Assembly (NCBI GenBank): GCA_027002405.1
Contig: JALWZT010000279.1
Coordinates: 1-43,155 of the forward strand
DNA from: Anaerolineae bacterium
GTDB taxonomy: Bacteria; Chloroflexota; Anaerolineae; J102
Length of the DNA stretch: 43,155 nt
Reading direction: 5' to 3'
This document shows positions 20,586 to 29,600 of the stretch, in pieces. Within the stretch, counting starts at the first letter, position 1; every line of letters begins with the position of its first letter. The position numbers and the translations under genes were made by a program. Below the pieces are notes generated by a model. That model was not told the DNA's origin. It saw only the letters and a list, made by a program, of their open reading frames with translations, and did no database searches.

Positions 20586-21014
20586 TTAGGTACCTACGCC
20601 CAATTCATAAACCAGGCGTGCACCACCGTGCCCTGCCAGGATCAGAACAACCAGGCCTAAGACCAAGAGGCCATACCAGGCCCATTGCTGATACCCCGAC
20701 AACCCACCCCGCTTGCGGCCGAGGTAATACACATACAGGGCCAGGCCGAAAATGGCCCACATGGCGATCATACCCGTGGTATGGGTATTCGCAAGTTGGT
20801 TGGCTGGGGAATCCGCGGGCAATGCGCTTTTGTCGATCAAACCCGTAATGAGCGCGGGAATGGTGAGCAGCCAGCCCACGAGAAGGGAGTAGACCCCCCA
20901 GCTTTCACCCTGGGGATGAGGCCACAGGCGGAAGAGGATGGCAGCCAGAGCACCTATCGAGAGAAAAGCAATGGGGAAATGAACCAGAAAGGGATGAAGA
21001 GGAAGACCGAGCAT
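20586..21014 (-). CDS. DUF2231 membrane protein
   Basis: 142 residues with four membrane segments (about 8-30, 40-60, 80-100, 112-132). LHPFLVHFPIAFLSIG at the N-terminus is the hallmark of DUF2231 proteins, whose conserved histidines suggest heme or metal binding (inference). First gene of the minus-strand block with nfo and the methyltransferase. The ribosome binding site is weak. Confidence 0.85.
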   Translation of the reverse strand: MLGLPLHPFLVHFPIAFLSIGALAAILFRLWPHPQGESWGVYSLLVGWLLTIPALITGLIDKSALPADSPANQLANTHTTGMIAMWAIFGLALYVYYLGRKRGGLSGYQQWAWYGLLVLGLVVLILAGHGGARLVYELGVGT

Positions 21015-21043
21015 GGGCGATTACAAGGGGAAAGTGCAAAGAG

Positions 21044-21074
21044 AGTAATCAGTAATCAGTTATCAGTAATCAGT
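21044..21074. repeat. Heptamer array, ATCAGTA type, with ATCTGCG word
   Basis: ATCAGTA/ATCAGTT heptamers after AGAGAGTAATC, then GGAAATCTGCG (21075-21085). Unlike the other copies it lies upstream of a gene start (the DUF2231 gene, minus strand) rather than at a stop codon. Confidence 0.87.
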
Positions 21075-21088
21075 GGAAATCTGCGTTC

Positions 21089-21493
21089 TGCTATGTAAAT
21101 AGGATTCGGATCAGGATTAGGATTAAGATCGCCAGGCCTACGTTGAGCGAGACGACAACGGGCGTGATGCGTGAAACGTAAAACGTGAGAACCTTACGCA
21201 TCACGCATTACGCATCACGTTTCACGGCTTGCCAGTCGGGCCGCGAGGCGTTTTCATCGGTATCGACGAATAGTCGTTCAGTCGTTCGTGGCGCCTGCTA
21301 TGAAAATAGAATGATCGCTGGTTGCTGAGGAGTCGCCAGGCCGACGTTGGGCGAGGCTGCAACGGGCGTGATGCGTGAAACGTGAAACGTGAGAACCTTA
21401 CGCATCACGCATTACGCATCACGTTTCACGGCTTGCCAGCCGGGCCGCGAGGCGTTTTCACCCGTATCGGCGAGCTATCGCTCGTGTCGCCTT
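21089..21493 (+). repeat. Two tandem 190-bp mosaic units
   Basis: Unit one (21089-21295) starts TGCTATGTAAATAGGATTC, has AATCCT-type hexamers (inverse), the CGTTGAGCGAG box, a GTGATGC palindrome and the GCGAGGCGTTTTC border. Unit two (21296-21493) starts TGCTATGAAAATAGAATG and has the GCTGGTTGCTGAGGAG stretch otherwise linked to the GTATTSC palindrome, but here carries a GTGATGC palindrome. It is therefore a recombinant of the two unit types. From 21494 to 21581 I see nothing recognisable. Confidence 0.9.
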
Positions 21494-21581
21494 GTCATTA
21501 TACCCTGCTGTGGGAGAAGAGCACAAAACCTCCCGAATCCCCTAAAAGGAAGCCATCTTCCTTTCGATGAATGAAAAGAGG

Positions 21582-21610
21582 TTGATGACGCCCTTTGTTT
21601 GTGCTAATAT
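21582..21610 (+). promoter_or_regulatory. Probable promoter of the HTH-NosL/PCuAC unit
   Basis: -35 TTGATG (21582-21587), 17-bp spacer, -10 TAATAT (21605-21610), each 4 of 6 to consensus. Transcription would start near 21617, about 47 bases before the ATG at 21664, with GGGAGGAGG just upstream of the start codon. Confidence 0.5.
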
Positions 21611-21663
21611 ACGATACATTGAAAACATTTTGTCTCTATTCTTCACATCTTTAGGGAGGAGGT

Positions 21664-22221
21664 ATGCTTGCTGTTGAGCGCCGTACCTACATTTTGAATA
21701 AGTTACGAAAGGAAGGGCGGGTGCAAGTTGGGGAATTAAGTCGGGAGCTCCAGGTCTCTCGCATGACCATTCATCGCGACTTGGATTATCTGGCCGAAAA
21801 GGAGACACGAGTCAAAAAAGTTTTTGGTGGGGCCGTCTTCGAAGGAGAAGTGCATCATGAGCATGGTAAATGCGCCATGTGTGGAAAACCCATCCCCTCT
21901 CGCACCGCGGTGGTGCTGCAAACCATTTCGGGGGAGCGAGTAGAGGCCTGTTGTCCTCACTGTGCCCTTTTGCTCATCGAAACCCGAGATGACATTCTTT
22001 CGGGCATGGCCACCGATTTTATCTACGAACGGATCATGAACATGAAATCCGCGGTGTATCTGGTACACCCCGACGTGGTGGTTTGCTGTGATCCCCCTGT
22101 GTTATGTTTTGGTGATGAAAGGGACGCTCAGCGTTTTCAATGTGGATTCCAGGGAGAGATTATGTCCTTGGAAGAGGCTAAAGAGCATGTGGTTTTCCAT
22201 ATGACTTTAGCGATGACATAA
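21664..22221 (+). CDS. DeoR-type HTH regulator fused to a NosL-like metal-binding domain
   Basis: 185 residues. Residues 5-55 are a DeoR-type winged helix (RRTYILNKLRKEGRVQVGEL, VSRMTIHRDLDYL). The sugar-binding half of DeoR proteins is absent. Instead residues 65-175 hold HHEHGKCAMCGKPI (Cys70, Cys73), ACCPHCALLL (Cys96, Cys97, Cys100), VCCDPPVLC (141-148) and an end (ERDAQRFQC ... SLEEAKEHV) that resembles the C-terminal part of NosL, a copper-binding lipoprotein. There is no signal peptide, so it would sense metal in the cytosol. The next gene, 57 bp on, is a PCuAC copper chaperone, supporting a copper-responsive repressor or activator (inference). Confidence 0.72.
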   Translation: MLAVERRTYILNKLRKEGRVQVGELSRELQVSRMTIHRDLDYLAEKETRVKKVFGGAVFEGEVHHEHGKCAMCGKPIPSRTAVVLQTISGERVEACCPHCALLLIETRDDILSGMATDFIYERIMNMKSAVYLVHPDVVVCCDPPVLCFGDERDAQRFQCGFQGEIMSLEEAKEHVVFHMTLAMT

Positions 22222-22278
22222 AACCGACGTCCCCGAGTCGATAAACCATCCGTTCTATCCCCATTTTAGGAGGCTCTT

Positions 22279-22743
22279 ATGCATCTTTCATCCAAACGTA
22301 TTGTCATGGTCGTTTTGTTGTTGATCCTGGGCGTGCTTGGACTCGCAGCCTGTGGCGGCAGCAAAGGCCCGGATATCCGCATTTCGAACCCTTGGGCCCG
22401 GCCTTCCCCCAAGATGGCTTCCAGCGGGGCCGCTTACATGATCATTGAAAACAAAGGGAAGGAGGACGACGCCCTGATTGGCGTGGAAGGCGATGTCAGC
22501 AATGCCATCGAAATTCATGAGATGGTGGTGGATGAAAACAACGTGATGCACATGAAGCCTGTGGAAGGTCAGCGCCTGGTGATTCCCGCAAAAGGCAAAG
22601 TGGAACTGAAGCCGGGGGGCTATCACATCATGCTTATTGGCCTCAAGCATCAGCTCAAGGAGGGGGAAGTGGTTCATCTCACCCTGAAGTTTGAAAAATC
22701 CGGCGAAATCCAAGTCGATGCCCCGGTAAAAATGGGGGGATGA
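22279..22743 (+). CDS. PCu(A)C copper chaperone lipoprotein
   Basis: 154 residues: signal peptide with lipobox LGLAAC (Cys25), then the PCu(A)C/DUF461 beta-sandwich (about 32-150). The family's copper ligands are visible as the EIHEMVVDENNVMHM and GGYHIMLIGL segments. Such proteins bind Cu(I) outside the membrane and deliver it to the CuA site of cytochrome c oxidase. AGGAGG at 22270-22275 precedes the ATG. It is probably co-transcribed with and regulated by the HTH-NosL gene; no oxidase gene is in the window. Confidence 0.9.
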   Translation: MHLSSKRIVMVVLLLILGVLGLAACGGSKGPDIRISNPWARPSPKMASSGAAYMIIENKGKEDDALIGVEGDVSNAIEIHEMVVDENNVMHMKPVEGQRLVIPAKGKVELKPGGYHIMLIGLKHQLKEGEVVHLTLKFEKSGEIQVDAPVKMGG

Positions 22744-22822
22744 GCCCAAAAACTAGTCATAAACAATACCCGCAAAACGCTTTACTACGAAAGCTCGAAG
22801 CATTTCGAAGACAATAGGGGAT

Positions 22823-22915
22823 TGCAAGTTTGCAGGTCGCAAGTGGCAAGTCCTTACTGGCGACGACATTTCTTACTTGCCACCTGCTACCTGCTACTTG
22901 CCACCTGCCACTTTT
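22823..22915. repeat. Inverted heptamer array, GCAAGT/ACCTGC type
   Basis: Left arm: GCARG words at 22824, 22832, 22839 and 22846 (spacing 8, 7, 7). Right arm: CYTGC words at 22876, 22883, 22890, 22897 and 22904, exactly 7 apart, then CTTTT at 22911. The arms are complementary and separated by about 20 bp. It lies in the convergent gap between the PCuAC gene and mpg. A CCTTCACGCCTTCG word cluster follows (22925-22960). Confidence 0.85.
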
Positions 22916-22989
22916 CTCTTTGTGCCTTCACGCCTTCGTATTTTCGTGGTTTTTGCCTCGGTATGGAAGGGTTAAATGGATAATTATGT

Positions 22990-23610
22990 TTAAGGCCAGC
23001 GGGTGGCCCGGTTGTTGAGAGGCGTGCGGGAAACAAAGGGGTTCCCATCCAGAAAGAAACGCCAGGCCCGCTGCAGGGCCAGGGAATCCCCCCGCACGCC
23101 CACTCGCGGGCTGGTCGCGATGGGTTCTTGGGGAGAGGGGCCGGGTTCCACCCACAAAATTTGTCCCAGACACAGGTCATGCCCATCCAGCTTGCGGTCA
23201 ATGGCCAGGGCCTGACAAAGCTTCCCCGGGCCGTTGGTGAGCTGATGAAGGTCCCTTTTCCCTCGCAAGGCTTGCATCATCTCGATCCCTTCCAGGGGCT
23301 CCAACGCCCGGATTAAAACAGCCTGGCCGTCCCCCTCCCGACCTGTGACGATATTCAAACAGTGGTGCACGCCATAAATGAGATAGACATAGGCATGACC
23401 TGCCGGCCCGAACATGCTGCGATTGCGAGGGGTAGGCCCCCGAAAGGCATGGGAAGCCGCGTCATCTCCTCCCGAGTAAGCTTCGACCTCCACTATTCGT
23501 CCCGCCAGGCACTGCCCCTTCCATGTCCGCACCAGGATCTGCCCCAACAGTTCCGGCGCGACTTCCACCGCGTGTCGGGCGTAAAAGGCCCGGGGCAAAG
23601 GCTCAGCCAT
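22990..23610 (-). CDS. mpg: 3-methyladenine DNA glycosylase, AAG/MPG family
   Basis: Removes alkylated purines and hypoxanthine from DNA. 206 residues from the ATG at 23610 (MAEPLPRAFYARHAVEVAPELLG), typical length. Family motifs: AGRIVEVEAY with the catalytic Glu, DDAASHAFRGPTPRN, SMFGPAGHAYVYLIYG, CLNIVTG and LTNGPGKLC. The upstream open frame lies inside the MoaD-like gene, which it overlaps by 8 bp; the GGAGGAGC that encodes the MoaD Gly-Gly also serves as its ribosome binding site. Confidence 0.93.
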   Translation of the reverse strand: MAEPLPRAFYARHAVEVAPELLGQILVRTWKGQCLAGRIVEVEAYSGGDDAASHAFRGPTPRNRSMFGPAGHAYVYLIYGVHHCLNIVTGREGDGQAVLIRALEPLEGIEMMQALRGKRDLHQLTNGPGKLCQALAIDRKLDGHDLCLGQILWVEPGPSPQEPIATSPRVGVRGDSLALQRAWRFFLDGNPFVSRTPLNNRATRWP

Positions 23611-23899
23611 CAGGTGCTCCTCCCACCACAGGCAACACGATCTGGACCTGATCCCCATCTTGCAATAGGGTTTGAGCGTAATGGCCCGCGGTGACCGGGC
23701 GTCCTTGGAGAAACACAATATAGGGGGTTTCCCGTCCCAAATCCTCCCCGCGCCAGGCCGCTTCAAAACCGGGATAACGGGCCGCCAGCTCCTCCAAAAG
23801 CTGGGTTACCGTGGTTTGTTCAGGAAGCTCAAGGGTCACGCGGCGTTGTCCCACGGCTTTGCGCAGGGGTTCGCCAAAACGAATCGTTACACGGATCAT
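23603..23899 (-). CDS. MoaD/ThiS-like sulfur carrier with residues beyond Gly-Gly
   Basis: 98 residues from the ATG at 23899; an ATG six codons upstream (23917) is possible, and the longer open frame (to 24145) is repeat DNA. The ubiquitin-like fold is recognisable (VTIRFGEPLRKAVG ... LLEELAARYP ... GDQVQIVLPVVGG). Family members need a C-terminal Gly-Gly for adenylation and thiocarboxylation; here GG (93-94) is followed by APDG before the stop, within the overlap with mpg. No other molybdopterin or thiamine gene is adjacent, so the sulfur acceptor is unknown. Confidence 0.82.
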   Translation of the reverse strand: MIRVTIRFGEPLRKAVGQRRVTLELPEQTTVTQLLEELAARYPGFEAAWRGEDLGRETPYIVFLQGRPVTAGHYAQTLLQDGDQVQIVLPVVGGAPDG

Positions 23900-23989
23900 C
23901 GTGGGCCATTTTGCCATAAAAAGGAATCGAACGCCAATTCCTCTTGCTTTTGTCTCTCGCCCTTCTTGTGCTAGGATGAAGAAGGACCC

Positions 23990-24382
23990 TGCTATGAAAA
24001 TAGAATGATCGCTGGTTGCTGAGGAATCGCCAGACCGACGTTGGGCGAGGCGGCAAAGGTTCGTATTGCGTATTCCGTATTCCGTCCAGTCGTTACGCAA
24101 TACGCAATACGGAATACGAGTCACGCCGCCCTGGCCGCAAGGCATTTTCGTCGGTATCGGCGCGGGGTGGCCCGCCGTTGGACTGCTTTGAAAATAGGAT
24201 TCGGATCAGGATTAGGATTAAGATCGCCAGACCCACGTTGGGCGAGGCGACAACGAGCGTAATGCGTGAAACGTGAAACGTGAGAGCCTTACGCATCACG
24301 CATTACGCATCACGTTTCACGGTCCGCCACTTGGCTGCGAGGCGTTTTCATTCGTATCGGCGAGCTATCTCACGGTGACTGC
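23990..24382 (+). repeat. Two tandem 190-bp mosaic units
   Basis: Unit one (23990-24183): box TGCTATGAAAATAGAATG, GATCGCTGGTTGCTGAGG, CGACGTTGGGCGAGGC, GTATTSC palindrome (24062-24118), border GGCATTTTCGTCGGTATC. It is the near-exact inverse of 2770-2961 and 10634-10823. Unit two (24184-24382): box TGCTTTGAAAATAGGATTC with two AATCCT-type hexamers (inverse), GTGATGC palindrome (about 24258-24320) and GCGAGGCGTTTTCATTCG border. The rest of the gap (23900-23989, 24383-24429) shows nothing clear. Confidence 0.9.
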
Positions 24383-24429
24383 TTCCTGTATCCCTTTCCT
24401 ACCGCCCATGCTTGATCCATTTCTGCCCT

Positions 24430-26190
24430 ATGTTTACCAATCATGATGTGGCCGAACATTTACGTTTGATTGCCACCCTCAAAGAAATCAAAGGGGAAGG
24501 ACGTTTTCATTATCTGGCTTTTTACAACGCCGCGGACCTCATCGACAACCTGCCCGAAGATATCAACGATATCGCCGAAGCCGGGCGGCTGACGGATCTG
24601 CCCGGCGTGGGCCAGGGGGTGGCCGAAGTGATTCAACAATTCCTGACCAGCGGGGATAGCGAATTGGCCCGCAAGCTTCGTTCTCAGGTGCCGGTAAGCC
24701 TGGTGGAACTGACCGAAATCCCAGGGTTGGGTGCGAAGAAGGTCGCGCGACTCTGGAAGGAGCTTGGCATTACCACCCTGGCCCAATTAAAAACCGCGGC
24801 CGAAGCGCATCGTATTCAAACCCTCAAAGGCTTTGGTGCCAAAACCGAAGCCAACATCCTGAAAGGCATCGCCCAATTGGAAGCCCGGGCCCACGCGCGC
24901 ACACCCCTGGGCGTGGCCCGTCCCCTGGCCCTCAAACTCATCCAGGCCCTGCGCCAGGCCCTCCCTCCTGACGCGCTCACCGCCATCGAGGCCGCGGGCA
25001 GCCTGCGCCGATGGAAAGAAACCGTGGGGGACCTGGACATCCTCGCGGCCAGCTCGCAACCGGATGAAGTGATGGAGGCTTTTCAGCATGTGCCCCTGGT
25101 GGAAGAAATCTTGCTGGGGGGTGAAACCAAAAGCCGGGTCCGGCTGCATGGCGGTTTGGAATGTGATCTGCGGGTGGTGGCACCGGAACATTGGGGCACA
25201 GCGTTCCAGTATTTTACCGGCAACAAGCAGCATAACATTGAATTGCGTGAGCTGGCACTGGAGCAAGGCTGGAGTTTAAGTGAGTATGGCCTGAAAGCCA
25301 CGGGCGAAGGCGAGGCCCCCGCGGGCGAAGTCCGGCATTTTCGCACCGAAGAGGCCTTGTACGCCTTCCTGGGTTTAGATTGGATCCCGCCCGAGATGCG
25401 GGAGAACCGGGGGGAGATCCCGCTGGCGCAAGCCCACGCGCTGCCGACTCTGATCACCGCCCAGGATATTTTGGGAGAGCTCCATGGGCATTCCGATTGG
25501 AGCGATGGCCGGGCCGATATCGAAACCATGGCTCAGGCCGCGATAGACCGGGGCTACCGTTACTGGTTGCTCAGCGATCACAGCGTGGGGCTGGGGGTTA
25601 CCGGCGGGGTGGATGGCGAAAAGTTGAAGCAACAACGCCGTGTGGTGGACGCACTCAATGAGCGTTGGGCCCGGGCAGGTGTGGACTTTCGTTTGCTCCT
25701 GGGGGTGGAACTGGAGATTCTGGCCGATGGCTCCTTGGCCCTTCCAGATGAGGTGTTGGCCACGTTGGATGTGGTCGTGGCCAGCATTCACAGCAGCCTG
25801 CGCCAGGATCAGAAAACCATCACCCAACGTTGCCTGAAAGCCCTTCGCAATCCTCATGTGCATATTTTGGGGCATCCCACCAGTCGTTTACTGGGGCGGC
25901 GTCCCCCCACCGCGCTGGATATGGATCAGGTATTGGAGGCCTGCGCGGATTTGGGCGTAGTGGTGGAAATCAACGCCCATCCCTGGCGATTGGACCTGAA
26001 CGATATCTACGCCCGCCGCGCGGTAGACCTGGGCTGTAAGATCGCGATCAGCACCGATGCCCACCAGCCTTCGGACATGGATTACCTGGTGTATGGTGTG
26101 GCCATGGCCCGACGGGCCTGGCTCACCCCCGAGGATGTCATCAATACCCGGCCTGTGGATGACATGTTGGGGATGCTGGTGCGGAAATAG
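24430..26190 (+). CDS. polX: PolX-type DNA polymerase with PHP domain
   Basis: Family X DNA polymerase for gap filling in base excision repair. 586 residues from the ATG at 24430: helix-hairpin-helix motifs ([44 protein letters not shown]), the nucleotidyltransferase site [16 protein letters not shown] with its two aspartates, [15 protein letters not shown], and a C-terminal PHP phosphoesterase domain ([32 protein letters not shown]) that gives 3'-5' exonuclease and AP-endonuclease activity in relatives. No clear ribosome binding site. The stop TAG (26188-26190) directly joins the heptamer array. Confidence 0.94.
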   Translation: MFTNHDVAEHLRLIATLKEIKGEGRFHYLAFYNAADLIDNLPEDINDIAEAGRLTDLPGVGQGVAEVIQQFLTSGDSELARKLRSQVPVSLVELTEIPGLGAKKVARLWKELGITTLAQLKTAAEAHRIQTLKGFGAKTEANILKGIAQLEARAHARTPLGVARPLALKLIQALRQALPPDALTAIEAAGSLRRWKETVGDLDILAASSQPDEVMEAFQHVPLVEEILLGGETKSRVRLHGGLECDLRVVAPEHWGTAFQYFTGNKQHNIELRELALEQGWSLSEYGLKATGEGEAPAGEVRHFRTEEALYAFLGLDWIPPEMRENRGEIPLAQAHALPTLITAQDILGELHGHSDWSDGRADIETMAQAAIDRGYRYWLLSDHSVGLGVTGGVDGEKLKQQRRVVDALNERWARAGVDFRLLLGVELEILADGSLALPDEVLATLDVVVASIHSSLRQDQKTITQRCLKALRNPHVHILGHPTSRLLGRRPPTALDMDQVLEACADLGVVVEINAHPWRLDLNDIYARRAVDLGCKIAISTDAHQPSDMDYLVYGVAMARRAWLTPEDVINTRPVDDMLGMLVRK

Positions 26191-26258
26191 AGTAATCAGT
26201 GGTCAGTTATCAGTAATCAGTGGAAATCTGCGTCGCATCTGCGCCAATCAGCGCCCCC
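26191..26258. repeat. Heptamer array (ATCAGTA type) plus ATCTGCG words
   Basis: Heptamers at 26191-26221 start at the base after the polX stop (GGAAATAG then AGTAATCAG). They are followed by GAAATCTGCG, GCATCTGCG and CAATCAGCG (26222-26258). Same order as after osmC. Confidence 0.87.
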
Positions 26259-26274
26259 AAAATTCTCTCTTGTA

Positions 26275-26303
26275 TTGGCTGAACCATAAGGTGTTGTGAT
26301 AAA
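26275..26303 (+). promoter_or_regulatory. Possible promoter for a small RNA or the gltB leader
   Basis: -35 TTGGCT (26275-26280), 17-bp spacer, -10 GATAAA (26298-26303) with the extended element TGT directly upstream. Each hexamer is 4 of 6 to consensus. Predicted start near 26310. Confidence 0.45.
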
Positions 26304-26309
26304 ATGCGA

Positions 26310-26404
26310 CACGCTTCCTTCTGTGCTGGATAGCATCATCCTCGCCACCCCAAGGCAACGACGCCCCTGGACGACTTCAAGCCGCCCAGGGGTCTTTTTG
26401 TTTT
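26310..26404 (+). ncRNA. Candidate small RNA or attenuated leader upstream of gltB
   Basis: Between the promoter at 26275 and the terminator at 26364-26404 lie about 95 bases with small possible stems (GTGCT/AGCAT around GGAT, or GGAT/ATCC). I match it to no known family: it lacks the SRP RNA apical GGAAG motif, the T-box GGTGG word and the glutamine-riboswitch signature as I know them. It may be a free-standing sRNA, or a leader that controls gltB about 250 bp downstream. Confidence 0.4.
26364..26404 (+). terminator. Intrinsic terminator
   Basis: The stem CCCCTGG (26364-26370) pairs with CCAGGGG (26386-26392). The arms continue inward as CG/CG and CU/AG pairs separated by two A-C mismatches. 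The hairpin is followed by TCTTTTTGTTTT (26393-26404), the clearest Rho-independent terminator in the window. Confidence 0.85.
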
Positions 26405-26410
26405 GGGTGT

Positions 26411-26600
26411 ATCCTTTTTCGGTTGAAGCGTTGCATTGCCGTACTCACCGACTGAAGTCGGACACTTAAGGCCTGCGGCCAATGGACGGCCTTCGCCGTC
26501 CAGTCGTCCGGTCGACGAAGGTCGACCGTCGGCGCGAAGCGCCTAAAGAGCCCGAGTTTACTCGGTGAGGATGCTGGCGCCAACTCATTTAGAACGCCCC
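26411..26600 (+). repeat. Hairpin-string element, copy A
   Basis: A run of tight hairpins: CCGACT-GA-AGTCGG (26448-26461), GGCC-TGC-GGCC, GGACGGC-CTTC-GCCGTCC (26484-26501), GGTCGAC-GAAG-GTCGACC (26510-26527), GGCGC-GAA-GCGCC (26531-26543), CCGAGT-TT-ACTCGG (26552-26565), then GGCGCCAACTCATTTAG. About 90% identical to copy B (39995-40176); copy C (38778-39031) is inverted and diverged. It lies just upstream of gltB. Confidence 0.92.
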
Positions 26601-26659
26601 CTTTTGTTTTCTGACAACGTGCTTTCCCCATGGTATCCACACCCCCCAGGAGTCTCGCC

Positions 26660-29600
26660 ATGCAAGCTTTGTTCGCGTCGGATCCCGTGTTGCTTCATCA
26701 GTCTGTTTATCACAAAGAAGCCTGTGGCATTGGCGTCATCGCGGATATCCCCGGTCGCAGGAGTCATGAGTTGGTGCAGATGGCCGTGGAAGCCCTGGCC
26801 GCGATGGAACATCGCGGGGGCGTGGCCGCGGACGCGGGCACAGGCGATGGTGCGGGCTTGCTGACGCAAATCCCAGTTCGTTTTTTTGGTAAGTTGCTGG
26901 GGTTGCCTCAGATCAAGTATGGCGATCTGGCTGTAGGGGTGTTTTTTGTACCGCAGAATTTGGAAGATGCCGCGTGGCAAGAGGTGGTTCAGGCCGAGCT
27001 GAACATGTTGGGCACGCCGCTGCTCACCTGGCGATTGGTGCCCGTCAATACCGACGCTTTGGGAGCTTTTGCGGCTCGAACCCGGCCCCAGGTTTGGCAA
27101 GGATTCATCCCTCGCCCCGATTTCATCGATCGCAATGAGCCTTTTGAACGAACCCTTTACCTGGCACGGCGCCGGATTGAGCGCGCCTTTGCGCAGGCCG
27201 GATGGGATATCTACATCCCTTCTTTTTCCAGTCGAACCCTGGTGTATAAGGGGCTCATGTTAGGCTCTCAGGTGACAAGCTTTTATCCTGATCTGGCGGA
27301 CTCTGACTATCGAAGCGCGATGGTGCTTTTCCACCAGCGCTACGCGACCAACACCGCGCCCGATTGGCGTCGGGCCCAGCCTTTCCGACTGCTGGCTCAT
27401 AACGGCGAAATCAATACCCTGCAAGGGAATGTCAATTGGATGCGGGCCCGGGAAAAATGGCTGGCAGAGGAGGATGAATTTGTGCGAGCTATCGCTCCCA
27501 TCCTGGACCTCCAGGGCTCCGATAGTGCCATGCTTGATAACGCGGTGGAGGCTTTGGTGCGCCGGGGCCGAGAGCTGCGTCATGCCATCATGATGTTGAC
27601 TCCCGAAGCCTGGGAGCATGTGAAAGACATGCCACCTGCCTTACGCGCGTTTTATCGCTATCATGCCGCCCTGACCGAGCCCTGGGATGGCCCCGCGGCC
27701 TTGGTTTTTACCGATGGGCGAGTGGCCGGTGCTTCGTTGGACCGGAATGGGTTGCGGCCATTGCGGTATGTGCGCACCCTGGATGGCTTGCTGGTCGCCA
27801 GTTCGGAAGCAGGGGTGATTCCCTTTTCCCCCCGGCAGGTGGCCCGGCGGGGTAAGCTGGGACCAGGCCAGATGGTCTTGGTAGATACGCATCGGGGGCG
27901 TCTTTTGCTCAATGATGAGGTCAAGGCCGAAGTGAGTGGCCGCCGTCCTTATATGCAGTGGTCCCACAATCATTTTTACCACATTGACAAATTGGAGCGG
28001 GCCATCCGACATCGCGAGAATTTCTTGTTGCAAGAGGTCAATGGCGAACCGGTGGAGCCCGTGTATGAAGAGGGCGCGCTTTTCGATCCCGAGGAGGGAA
28101 AGGTTTCGGATTTGCTGCCCCTGGAACAGGCTTTTGGCTATACCGCGGAATCCATTGGCATGATGCTTAAACCCATGGCGATTGCCGGTAAAGAACCCAC
28201 CGGCGCCATGGGCGACGATACACCCCCTGCTGTCATGTCCCAATTGCCGCAGCCTTTGTATCACTATTTCTACCAGCGCTTTGCCGAAGTCACCAACCCG
28301 CCCATTGATCCCCTGCGGGAACGGTCGGTGATGTCGCTACAGATGCTTTTGGGTCGCCGACGCAGTCTTTTCACCGAAACACCTCAACACGCCCAGCTTA
28401 TCATCTTAGAAAGTCCGGTTTTGGATGCCGAAACCATGGGGCTGTTGCGTCGCCTGGCGCGTGACCGCCACGCTCACTTCGACGACGCCCATGACGGCTT
28501 GCCCTTTTCCCTGGTCCTCATCGATATCACCTTCCCGGTGGAGGAGGGCGAAGCGGGCTTAATGGCCGGGCTGGACCGGATTACCGCGGAAGCAGAAGAA
28601 GCCTTTCGGAATGGACACAATCTGATTTTGCTCAGTGATCGGGCTGTGGGCCCCGACCGCGCGCCTATCCCTGCCCTGTTGGCTGTGGGCGCGGTGCACC
28701 ATCATCTGATCCGTCAGGGTTTGCGCATGGCCGGGAGTCTTTTGGTTGAGGCCGGGGATGTGGTCAGTGTCCATCGTCTGGCCACGTTGATCGGGTATGG
28801 CGCGAATGGGGTGTATCCCTGGCTGGCACTGGATACCGTGACCCATATGGCTGCCGAAGGCCGGTTGAAAGGGGTGAGTGATCCTGCCACGGCCCGGGCC
28901 AATTACATCCGGGCTCTGGAGATGGGCCTGTTGAAAATCATGTCCAAAATGGGCATCAGCACGGTGGAAAGTTATTGTGGGGCCCAGATTTTTGAAATCA
29001 TTGGTCTGAATCAAGAGGTGGTGGACCGCTGTTTCACTGGAACCCCCAACCGCTTGGGGGGCGTGGGGTTCGATAAGCTGGCCGATGACGTGCTGTATCG
29101 GCATCATCTGGCTTATCAGACGTCGGTTAATAAGCTGGAGCATTGGGGGCAATTTAAGTATCGCAAACAAGGGGAGGTGCATGCTCTTTCGCCCCAAGTG
29201 ATTGAGGCCCTGCATCAGGCTGTGCGTACTCCGGACGCGTTGGGCGGGCATTTCTCGCTAGCCTATGCGCGTTATTTGCAATACAGCCGGCTTTTGCAGG
29301 AAAAGCCCCCCACCGATTTACGCGACCTGCTGGAAATCCGTTCGGATCGAGCCCCTATCCCCGTGGATGAGGTGGAGCCTGTGGAAGCTATTCTGCGGCG
29401 TTTTAGCACCGCGGCCATGTCCATGGGCGCGTTGAGTCCCGAAGCCCACGAAGTGTTGGCCGAGGCCATGAACCGTCTGGGGGCTCGTTCCAACAGCGGC
29501 GAGGGGGGCGAAGACCCCTCCCGTTATGGCACCATCCGTAATAGCGCGGTGAAGCAGGTGGCTTCTGGCCGTTTTGGTGTCACCCCGGCTTATTTGATAA

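Noticed and set aside
26310-26404. Known riboswitch (glutamine, T-box) or SRP RNA upstream of gltB
   Set aside because: The signature words of these families are absent, so I left it as an unassigned candidate RNA.
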